A stretch of 5,309 bases of DNA, from contig JAEYTM010000138.1 in NCBI GenBank assembly GCA_023434015.1, positions 1-5,309 on the forward strand, written 5' to 3'. This DNA is from Pseudomonadota bacterium (lineage in GTDB: Bacteria > Pseudomonadota > Alphaproteobacteria > Caulobacterales > Caulobacteraceae). Below, one piece after another: positions 1-5,045 of this stretch. Every line of letters begins with the position of its first letter. Position 1 is the stretch's first letter. The position numbers were made by a program, and so were the translations under genes. The notes below the pieces were generated by a model. It was not told the origin of the DNA, did no database searches, and saw nothing but the letters and a program-made list of their open reading frames with translations.

Positions 1-447
1 CATCTGGCCCTCGCGGAAGCGCGGCAGCACAGCGGTTTGCAGGATGACGCTGGACAGGGCGTCGGTCAGGACCGGCTCAAGGCCGTAGCCGACCTCGATC
101 CGCACCCGCCGCTCCTTCGGGGCGACCAGCAGTATGACCCCGTCGTCCTCGCCCTTGCGGCCGATCGCCCAGGCGCGGCCGAGCTGGTAGCCGTACTCCT
201 CGATCTCATAGCCCTGCAGGTCGGAGACGGTGGCGACCACCATCTGCCGGCCGGTGTCGGCCTCGAGCCTGGCCAGCTCCCCGTCCAGCCGCTGCTCAGT
301 GGCCGGCGACAGGATCTGCGCCTCGTCCACCACCCGCCCGCTGAGCGCCGGGAAGGTCGGCGCGGCCAAGACCGGAACCGACAGCAGGAGCAGGGCGACG
401 ATCCCCAGAACCACCCTTTTCCCCCCGCGGGCGAAGGCCTCGGCCAT
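1..447 (-). CDS. TPM-domain (YgcG-type) secreted protein, partial (C-terminal part missing)
   Basis: The first 149 residues of a TPM-domain protein are visible; the gene continues past the left edge. Residues 11-28 form a hydrophobic signal segment (VVLGIVALLLLSVPVLA) with a plausible signal peptidase site after A28, so the TPM domain should lie in the periplasm or be membrane-tethered by a C-terminal helix outside the window. The domain shows the family signature: GRVVDEAQILS (about 37-47), a stretch around 66-76 (GRQMVVATVSD), GRKGEDDGVILLVAP (96-110) and RVRIEVGYGLE (114-124). The biochemical role of bacterial TPM proteins is poorly defined; they commonly sit beside lemA, as here. The ATG at 447 is 11 bases after the lemA stop. 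An in-frame GTG at 462-460 overlapping that stop (GTGA) would add five residues, VIVRP, and couple translation; neither start has a clear Shine-Dalgarno. Family call is firm, start choice is not. Confidence 0.88.
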   Translation of the reverse strand, partial: MAEAFARGGKRVVLGIVALLLLSVPVLAAPTFPALSGRVVDEAQILSPATEQRLDGELARLEADTGRQMVVATVSDLQGYEIEEYGYQLGRAWAIGRKGEDDGVILLVAPKERRVRIEVGYGLEPVLTDALSSVILQTAVLPRFREGQM

Positions 448-458
448 CGGCCGGACGA

Positions 459-1184
459 TCACTGCGCGGGCGCGGGCGTCGTGGCCGGGGCCGCGCCGGG
501 GGGCGCGGCGACCGGCGGATTGACCTGGGTGGGCGCGACCGCGCCCGGCGTGGTCGCCGTATCGACGGTCGGCGCGCCGACGCCGCCGAAATCGACGCTC
601 GGCGCGTTCTGCGCCGCCGCGCTGGCCTGGAACAGCTGCATCGGCTTGGAGCCGGAGTGCACGGTCTTGGCCCAGATCACGTTCGGGAAGGTCCTGAGCG
701 TGGTGTTGTAGTCGCGGACCGCGTCGTTGTAGTCGCGCCGGGAGACGGCGATGCGGTTCTCGGTGCCCTCCAGCTGGCTCTGCAGGGCCAGGAAGTTCTG
801 GTTCGACTTCAGGTCGGGATAGCGCTCCTGGATCATCATCAGCCGGCCGAGCACGCCCGACAGGCGGTCCTGCGCCTGGGCGTACTGCTGGAACTGCGCC
901 GGGTCGGTCAGGGTCGAGGCGTCCACCTGCACCTGAGTGGCGGAGGCGCGGGCCTCGGTGACCTCGGTCAGCACCGCCCGCTCCTGGGCCGCGTAGCCGC
1001 GCACCGTCTCCACCAGGTTGGGGATCAGGTCGGCCCGTCGCTGGTACTGGCCCTGAACGTCGGCCCAGGCCGCCTTGGCCTGCTCTTCCTTGGTCGGAAT
1101 GGTGTTGTAGCCGCAGGCGGCCAGCAGCATCGGCGCCAGAACGATCAGCGCGGCGCGCGCAAAGCGGTTGCGTAGAGTGTTCAC
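459..1184 (-). CDS. lemA: LemA family lipoprotein
   Basis: A complete 241-residue LemA-family protein. After a short basic N-terminus and hydrophobic stretch it has a lipobox, LLAAC, with the acceptor cysteine at residue 24, so it should be lipid-anchored. Glycine rather than aspartate follows the cysteine, which under the E. coli Lol rule favours the outer membrane. The LemA core follows at once: YNTIPTKEEQAKAAWADV (26-43), QYQRRADLIPNLVETVRGYA (47-66), LMMIQERYPDLKSNQNF (about 115-131) and the helical RRDYNDAVRDYN region. The usual end of the family, PSVDFGG, falls at 195-201. A 40-residue tail rich in Pro, Ala and Thr is added after it and looks disordered. The start is GTG, supported by GGGGAG nine bases upstream. 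It leads an operon with the TPM-domain gene. LemA function in bacteria is not settled; an envelope or trafficking role is usually proposed. Confidence 0.95.
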   Translation of the reverse strand: MNTLRNRFARAALIVLAPMLLAACGYNTIPTKEEQAKAAWADVQGQYQRRADLIPNLVETVRGYAAQERAVLTEVTEARASATQVQVDASTLTDPAQFQQYAQAQDRLSGVLGRLMMIQERYPDLKSNQNFLALQSQLEGTENRIAVSRRDYNDAVRDYNTTLRTFPNVIWAKTVHSGSKPMQLFQASAAAQNAPSVDFGGVGAPTVDTATTPGAVAPTQVNPPVAAPPGAAPATTPAPAQ

Positions 1185-1193
1185 GTGTGGGCG

Positions 1194-1199
1194 CTCCCC
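1194..1199 (-). promoter_or_regulatory. Ribosome binding site of lemA
   Basis: GGGGAG on the minus strand, nine bases before the GTG start of lemA. It supports the GTG at 1184 as the start; that start also places the lipobox cysteine at a normal position (residue 24). Confidence 0.6.
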
Positions 1200-1206
1200 A
1201 GGTGGT

Positions 1207-1223
1207 CCGGGCCCGCGGCCCGG
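1207..1223. repeat. GC-rich inverted repeat in the lemA leader
   Basis: CCGGGCC (1207-1213) is followed after three bases (CGC) by its exact reverse complement GGCCCGG (1217-1223). The 7-bp perfect stem lies between the candidate lemA promoter and the lemA ribosome binding site, so it would sit near the 5' end of that transcript as an RNA hairpin, or act as a DNA operator. In sequence this rich in G and C such palindromes also arise by chance; no T-run follows on either strand, so it is not a normal terminator. Confidence 0.45.
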
Positions 1224-1231
1224 TCATCCGC

Positions 1232-1261
1232 ATAATTGGCCTCACCATTGATCCGACGCAA
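1232..1261 (-). promoter_or_regulatory. Candidate promoter for the lemA-TPM operon
   Basis: On the minus strand TTGCGT (1261-1256) and AATTAT (1237-1232) are separated by 18 bases. The second is one of the few AT-rich hexamers in this spacer, four of six matches to TATAAT; the first keeps the TTG core of a -35 box. Transcription would begin near 1225 and give a leader of about 40 bases. This is a pattern match only, with an 18-base spacer and an imperfect -35. Confidence 0.3.
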
Positions 1262-1306
1262 CGGCGCGGGCATCAGAGCGGTCCGGACAGAAAAATCTGC
1301 GGGTCC

Positions 1307-1313
1307 GGGGGAG
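1307..1313 (+). promoter_or_regulatory. Ribosome binding site of the methyltransferase gene
   Basis: GGGGGAG ends seven bases before the ATG at 1321, good spacing for a Shine-Dalgarno. It decides the start of the methyltransferase at this ATG. Confidence 0.6.
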
Positions 1314-1320
1314 TTCCCTG

Positions 1321-2082
1321 ATGGCGCCGGTCCGGCCCTACTATTCCACCGGAAGCCTCAGCGCCGCCCACTACGACGTGGTCACGGCCGCAGACACCCG
1401 GCTGGCCGGCGACATCGACCTCTACGCCGGACTGGCGCCGGACGGCGGCTCGATGCTCGAACTGGGGGCCGGCGGGGGACGGGTCGCGTTCGAGCTCGCC
1501 GCCCGCGGCTTTCACCTCGTCGGCGTCGACCTGTCGCCGGCCATGCTCGACAAGGCCCAGGCGCGCCTCGCCCAGGCGCCGGCCGAAATCGCCGGGCGGC
1601 TCGCCTTCCGTCGCGGCGACATGACCGCCCTCGACCTGAAGCGCGCCTTCGACGCGGTGATCTGCCCCTATTTCACCCTCGCCCACGTCCCCGCCGGGGC
1701 CGCCTGGCGCAACACCTTCGCCGTCGCCGCGCGGCACCTCCAGCCGGGCGGCCTCGCCGCCTTCCACCTGCCCCGCCTCGACCTCATGCGCCTGCCGGGG
1801 CCCGATCCGGCCGCGCCGGTGATGGACCGGCCATTGGGCGACGGCCGCCGGCTGGTGCTGTTCGTCAAGTCGCGCAGCTTCCGCGAAGACATCGGCCGTC
1901 TCGACCAGGTCGTCGAATATGTCGAACTCGGACCCGCCGGCGTCCTGCGCCGCTCGGCGGAGCGGCTGACCTACTACCTGACCGATCCCGAGCCGCTCGC
2001 CGCCACGGCCGGCCTGGTGCGCGATCGCGATCCGGCCCCGCTCGGCGACGTCGGCGACATCTGGGTGTTCCGCAAGGCGTGA
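1321..2082 (+). CDS. Class I SAM-dependent methyltransferase
   Basis: A 253-residue soluble protein with a Rossmann-type methyltransferase fold. Motif I is MLELGAGGGRVAFELA (45-60), the glycine-rich loop that binds S-adenosylmethionine. GVDLSPAML (68-76) carries the acidic residue D70 expected to hold the ribose hydroxyls. GDM (99-101) is the adenine-contacting segment, and FDAVICPYFTLAHV (110-123) is the usual motif IV strand. About 90 residues follow, ending in a Tyr/Asp-rich strand region (YYLTDPEPL) and a final DIWVFRKA, typical of small-molecule methyltransferases with a mixed C-terminal sheet. The ATG has a strong ribosome binding site seven bases upstream. The next gene, a DegT-type aminotransferase on the same strand, starts 102 bases after the stop, so sugar or amino-sugar methylation is a reasonable guess, but the acceptor cannot be read from the sequence. 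Confidence 0.9.
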   Translation: MAPVRPYYSTGSLSAAHYDVVTAADTRLAGDIDLYAGLAPDGGSMLELGAGGGRVAFELAARGFHLVGVDLSPAMLDKAQARLAQAPAEIAGRLAFRRGDMTALDLKRAFDAVICPYFTLAHVPAGAAWRNTFAVAARHLQPGGLAAFHLPRLDLMRLPGPDPAAPVMDRPLGDGRRLVLFVKSRSFREDIGRLDQVVEYVELGPAGVLRRSAERLTYYLTDPEPLAATAGLVRDRDPAPLGDVGDIWVFRKA

Positions 2083-2184
2083 ACCGGCGATGATGGCCGC
2101 AACACCGTGTCACCATCCGTGTTTGGCCCCGTCCCCCCGCCCGTGGCATTAGCGCGGCGCAATCCCTTCGAGATCGAGCCGCGA

Positions 2185-3351
2185 ATGCCCATCCCGTTCA
2201 TCGACCTGCAGGCCCAGCGCCAGAGACTGGGCCAGCCGCTGGAAGACGCCATCCTCAAGGTGGTGCGGTCCGGCGCCTACATCATGGGCCCGGAGATCGT
2301 CGAGCTGGAGCAGGCCCTCTGCGCGTTCGGCCAGGCGCCGCACGCCCTGTCCTGCGGCTCGGGCACCGAAGCCCTGGTGCTGCCGCTGATGGCCTGGCGG
2401 ATCGGCCCCGGCGACGCCGTCTTCTGCCCGTCCTTCACCTTCGCCGCCACGGCGGAGGCCATGCCGCTGGTCGGCGCCTCGCCGGTGTTCGTCGACATCG
2501 ATCCCGACACTTACGGCATGGACGCCGCCAGCCTCGACGCGGCCATCGAGCAGGTGAAGCGCGACGGCCGGCTGGTCCCGCGCGCGGTCATCGCCGTCGA
2601 CCTGTTCGGACAGCCGGCCGACTACCCGGCCATCGCCGCGGTCGCCCGCAGGCACGGCCTGAAGCTGATCGCCGATTCCGCCCAGGGCTTCGGCTGCACC
2701 CTGGACGGCAAGCACCCGATCCACTGGGCCGACGTGGCCACCACCTCCTTCTTCCCGGCCAAGCCGCTGGGCGCCTACGGGGACGGCGGAGCGGTGCTGA
2801 GCAAGGACGCGCGGTTCCACGACCTGCTGGTCAGCCTGCGGGTCCACGGCCAGGCGGTGAAATCCGACATCGAGGGCCGCACCTTCGAGCATGACCCGAA
2901 GTACCTGAACCTCCGGATCGGGATGAACAGCCGGATGGACACGATCCAGGCCGCCGTCCTGCTGCAGAAGCTGACCATCTTCGAGGACGAGATCGCCGCC
3001 CGTAACCGGGTCGCCGACCGCTACGCCGCGGGCCTGGGCGACCTGGTGCGCACGCCGACGGTGATCGAGGGCGGGCGCTCGGTCTGGGCGCAGTACACCA
3101 TCGAGACCGCCGACCGCGACGGCCTGGCCGCGGCCCTGCGCCAACAGGCGATCCCGACGGCGGTCTACTATCCGATCCCGATCCACCGGCAGGGCGTCTA
3201 TTCGGGCTATCCGGTCGCGCCGGGCGGCCTGCCGGTGACCGAGGCCAAGGCCGGCCAGGTGGTCAGCCTGCCGATGCATCCCTATCTGACCGAAGCCGAC
3301 CAGGATCAGGTCATCGGCGCGATCCGCGCCTTCGTGAAGAAGAACAGCTGA
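2185..3351 (+). CDS. DegT/DnrJ/EryC1-family PLP-dependent aminotransferase (WbpE-like)
   Basis: A complete 388-residue fold-type I aminotransferase of the sugar aminotransferase family, which moves an amino group, usually from glutamate, onto a keto-sugar bound to a nucleotide. Visible hallmarks: IPFIDLQAQ at the N-terminus (3-11), SCGSGTEAL (56-64) for phosphate binding, FTFAATAEA (84-92), D164 in LIADSAQGFG to pair with the pyridine nitrogen, and the Schiff-base lysine K193 in SFFPAKPLGAYGDGG. The ending SLPMHPYLTEADQDQV is also canonical. The AKPLGAYGDGG form and the ending resemble WbpE/WlbC-type enzymes that aminate UDP-3-keto-GlcNAcA; that is family resemblance, not proof of substrate. 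The ATG at 2185 is preferred over an in-frame GTG at 2107 because the family begins right there and the 26 upstream residues are Pro/Arg-rich and non-conserved in look. The Shine-Dalgarno is weak (GAG). A histidine phosphatase follows after one base. Confidence 0.93.
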   Translation: MPIPFIDLQAQRQRLGQPLEDAILKVVRSGAYIMGPEIVELEQALCAFGQAPHALSCGSGTEALVLPLMAWRIGPGDAVFCPSFTFAATAEAMPLVGASPVFVDIDPDTYGMDAASLDAAIEQVKRDGRLVPRAVIAVDLFGQPADYPAIAAVARRHGLKLIADSAQGFGCTLDGKHPIHWADVATTSFFPAKPLGAYGDGGAVLSKDARFHDLLVSLRVHGQAVKSDIEGRTFEHDPKYLNLRIGMNSRMDTIQAAVLLQKLTIFEDEIAARNRVADRYAAGLGDLVRTPTVIEGGRSVWAQYTIETADRDGLAAALRQQAIPTAVYYPIPIHRQGVYSGYPVAPGGLPVTEAKAGQVVSLPMHPYLTEADQDQVIGAIRAFVKKNS

Positions 3352-3352
3352 T

Positions 3353-3940
3353 TTGCTCTACCTCGTCCGTCACGGCCAGACCGAGTTCAACCGCGAACGC
3401 CGACTCCAGGGCCATGTGGACTCCCCCCTCACCGACCTGGGCGTGCGCCTGGCGGGGGCCGTCGGCGGCGGGTTGTGGGGTCTGGTCGGCGAGGGCCGCG
3501 GCTGGCGGATCGTCGCCAGCCCGCTCGGCCGCACCCGGGCGACCGCCGACCTGATCGCCCAGGCGCTCGGCGCGGCCACGGTCGAGTTCGACAGCCGGCT
3601 GATGGAGATCAGCTGCGGGGACTGGGACGGCAAGCTGCGCAGCGAGATCGCCGCCGCCCATCCCGACACCTTCACCGTGGCGGGGGCCATTTTCGACCTT
3701 CCCACCGGCGAGACCTACGAGGCGATGACCGCCCGCCTGTCCGACTGGCTGGCCGACCTGCCGTCCGAACCGGAACGCCGGGTGATCGCGGTCAGCCACG
3801 GGGTCGCCGGCCGGGTGCTGCGCGGCCTCTACACCGGTCTGTCGCGCGCGGACCTTTCGATCCAGGACGTGCCGCAGGACGCCATCTTCGCCCTCAGGGG
3901 CGGCCGGGTCGAACGCCTCGACTGCGAGATGGCCGACTAG
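3353..3940 (+). CDS. Histidine phosphatase family protein (phosphoglycerate mutase-like)
   Basis: A 195-residue member of the histidine phosphatase superfamily, which hydrolyses or transfers phosphate through a phosphohistidine. The catalytic set is complete: LVRHGQTEFN (4-13) with the nucleophile H7, SPLGRTRATADL (56-67) with R60, the acid E85 in LMEISCGDWDG, and the second histidine H149 in VIAVSHGVAGRVL. The length suits a cytosolic CobC/GpmB-type phosphatase. The start is TTG, one base after the stop of the aminotransferase; the family N-terminus (LYLVRHGQT) begins immediately, and no other start codon in frame fits. An A/G-rich run (GAAGAAGAA) about ten bases upstream may serve as ribosome binding site, so translation is probably coupled to the gene before it. 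The substrate is unknown; a sugar phosphate or alpha-ribazole phosphate are family possibilities. Its stop codon overlaps that of the convergent gene on the other strand. Confidence 0.92.
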   Translation: MLYLVRHGQTEFNRERRLQGHVDSPLTDLGVRLAGAVGGGLWGLVGEGRGWRIVASPLGRTRATADLIAQALGAATVEFDSRLMEISCGDWDGKLRSEIAAAHPDTFTVAGAIFDLPTGETYEAMTARLSDWLADLPSEPERRVIAVSHGVAGRVLRGLYTGLSRADLSIQDVPQDAIFALRGGRVERLDCEMAD

Positions 3941-4170
3941 CGGCGGCCGAAGCGACGGCGCGGGATTTCGACGACCGGCGGCGGCCCCAGCCGGTGCATC
4001 ATCGCCACCGCCGCCAGGGCGGCCAGCGCGCCCAGGGCGAAGGCTCCCGCCACCGCGACCGAGATGCCGGCCGCGCCCACGGTCAACGGCTTGGACGCCA
4101 TCCAGTGCACCACCTCGCCGTTGGGTTCATGGGGCAGGACTTCGTCCCAGTCCTGGATGTCGTCGCTCAT
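3937..4170 (-). CDS. Small single-pass membrane protein of unknown function
   Basis: A 77-residue protein I do not recognise. The N-terminal part (1-27) is acidic and polar, with D3, D4, D7, D9, E10, E15 and E19 and two tryptophans (W8, W23). Residues 29-58 are an Ala/Gly/Val/Leu-rich hydrophobic segment long enough for one membrane helix. After it come a PPP run (63-65) and a basic end, RRRFGRR. Charge distribution suggests the C-terminus faces the cytoplasm. There is no lipobox and no obvious cleavage site. The gene is strongly supported by a nine-base Shine-Dalgarno, GGAGGTGAT, right before the ATG and by a sensible protein composition. It converges on the histidine phosphatase gene: the two stop codons share the palindrome CTAG (3937-3940). 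It stands divergent to yebC with about 115 bases between them. Confidence 0.75.
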   Translation of the reverse strand: MSDDIQDWDEVLPHEPNGEVVHWMASKPLTVGAAGISVAVAGAFALGALAALAAVAMMHRLGPPPVVEIPRRRFGRR

Positions 4171-4172
4171 CG

Positions 4173-4181
4173 ATCACCTCC
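4173..4181 (-). promoter_or_regulatory. Near-perfect Shine-Dalgarno of the small membrane protein gene
   Basis: GGAGGTGAT on the minus strand matches nine consecutive bases of the sequence complementary to the 3' end of 16S rRNA. The GGAGG core is six bases from the ATG at 4170. It is the best ribosome binding site in the window and settles both the reality and the start of this small gene; it predicts efficient translation. Confidence 0.8.
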
Positions 4182-4199
4182 ACCGCCTGTCATCCCGCT

Positions 4200-4222
4200 A
4201 ACCCCCGCGCATGGCGGGGGTT
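4200..4222. repeat. Strong hairpin (9-bp perfect stem) in the divergent spacer before yebC
   Basis: AACCCCCGC (4200-4208) pairs perfectly with GCGGGGGTT (4214-4222) around a five-base loop, GCATG. The spacer runs from 4171 to 4285, between two genes that point away from each other, so it is not at the end of either gene. The shape resembles an intrinsic terminator core, but only two T residues follow on either strand. It could be a leader structure for one of the genes, an operator, or a block to transcription running across the spacer. The stem is certain from the sequence; the role is not. Confidence 0.6.
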
Positions 4223-4285
4223 CCGCCTCGCCGCGCCCGAGAGTAGAAGCGACGCGACCATTTTCGATACGGCGCAAGAGGGACG

Positions 4286-5032
4286 ATGGCCGGACATTCC
4301 AAGTTCAAGAACATCATGCACCGCAAGGGCCGCGCGGACTCCGCCCGCTCCAAGCTGTTCTCCAAGCTCTCGCGGGAAATCACCGTGGCGGCCAAGACCG
4401 GCTTGCCCGACCCCGCCATGAACGCGCGCCTGCGCCTGGCCGTCAACAACGCCAAGGCCGAGTCCCTGCCCAAGGACGTCATCGAGCGGGCGATCAAGAA
4501 GGCCAGCGGCGGCGAGGCCGAGGCCTATGACGAAATCCGCTACGAAGGCTTCGGCCCCGGCGGCGTCGGGGTGATCGTCGAGGCCCTGACCGACAACCGC
4601 AACCGCGCCGCGGCCAACGTCCGCGCCATCTTTTCCAAGAACGGCGGCAACCTCGGCGAGACCGGTTCGGTCGCCTTCATGTGGGACCGCGTCGGCCAGA
4701 TCGTCTATCCGCCCGATGCCGGGTCCGAGGACAAGGTGATGGAAGCCGCCATCGAGGCCGGCGCCGACGATGTCGAGTCCGACGAGGACAGCCACACGGT
4801 CTACACCGCCTTCGAACAGCTTTCCGAGGTCGCCCAGGCGCTGGAAGCCAGCCTCGGCGCGGCCAAGTCGACCTCGCTGGCCTGGCGGCCCAAGGCCCTG
4901 ACGCCGATCTCCGGCGACGCGGCGGCCACCCTGATGAAGCTGGTCGAGGCCCTGGAAGACGAGGACGACGTCCAGAACGTCTATTTCAACGCCGACATCT
5001 CGGCCGAGGACCTGGAGAAACTGGCGGGCTGA
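4286..5032 (+). CDS. yebC: YebC/PmpR family translation factor / transcriptional regulator (TACO1 family)
   Basis: A complete 248-residue YebC protein, the normal family length. The N-terminus is canonical, MAGHSKFKNIMHRKGRAD, followed by KLFSKLSREITVAAK and LRLAVNNAKAESLPKDVIERAIKKA, the helical first domain. Then come YEGFGPGGVGVIVEALTDNRNR and IFSKNGGNLGETGSVAFMWDRVG, the most conserved core of the family, and the acidic C-terminal domain ending LVEALEDEDDVQNVYFNADI. YebC proteins act in the cytoplasm; family members have been described as transcriptional regulators and, like mitochondrial TACO1, as translation factors that help with difficult stretches such as polyproline. The ATG has GAGGGA just upstream, rather closely spaced, but the family start fixes it. 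No ruvC follows; instead the next gene converges 13 bases downstream. Confidence 0.97.
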   Translation: MAGHSKFKNIMHRKGRADSARSKLFSKLSREITVAAKTGLPDPAMNARLRLAVNNAKAESLPKDVIERAIKKASGGEAEAYDEIRYEGFGPGGVGVIVEALTDNRNRAAANVRAIFSKNGGNLGETGSVAFMWDRVGQIVYPPDAGSEDKVMEAAIEAGADDVESDEDSHTVYTAFEQLSEVAQALEASLGAAKSTSLAWRPKALTPISGDAAATLMKLVEALEDEDDVQNVYFNADISAEDLEKLAG

Positions 5033-5045
5033 GCGCCGTGCGGGG

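Noticed and set aside
37..711. Plus-strand frame of 224 codons across the TPM and lemA genes
   Set aside because: Both minus-strand genes show family motifs and a signal or lipobox; this frame is Gly/Pro/Asp-rich with no motif.
1236..2093. Plus-strand open frame of 285 codons overlapping the methyltransferase in another frame
   Set aside because: The product is extremely Arg/Pro-rich with no motif, while the competing frame carries a full SAM-binding signature and a good ribosome binding site.
2123..2151. Possible promoter TTGGCC, 17 bases, GCATTA before the aminotransferase
   Set aside because: The -10 match is poor and the -35 only partial; not better than chance in this spacer, though a promoter somewhere in 2083-2184 is possible.
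2107..2184. A 26-residue N-terminal extension of the aminotransferase from a GTG start
   Set aside because: The family begins at MPIPFIDLQ; the extension is Pro/Arg-rich and has no ribosome binding site.
2149..3279. Long open frame on the minus strand, 376 codons, opposite the aminotransferase
   Set aside because: It lies wholly antisense to a gene with complete catalytic motifs. Its product is His/Asp/Arg/Gly-rich with no recognisable domain, the usual mirror frame in high-GC coding sequence.
3475..4530. Plus-strand open frame of 351 codons spanning the phosphatase, the small membrane gene and the start of yebC
   Set aside because: It crosses three supported genes in a different frame and encodes Arg/Gly/Pro-rich low-complexity sequence; it is open only because stop codons are rare at this GC content.
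4190..4795. Minus-strand open frame of 201 codons opposite yebC
   Set aside because: Antisense shadow of a highly conserved gene, with Gly/Ala/Val/Asp repeats typical of such frames and no domain.
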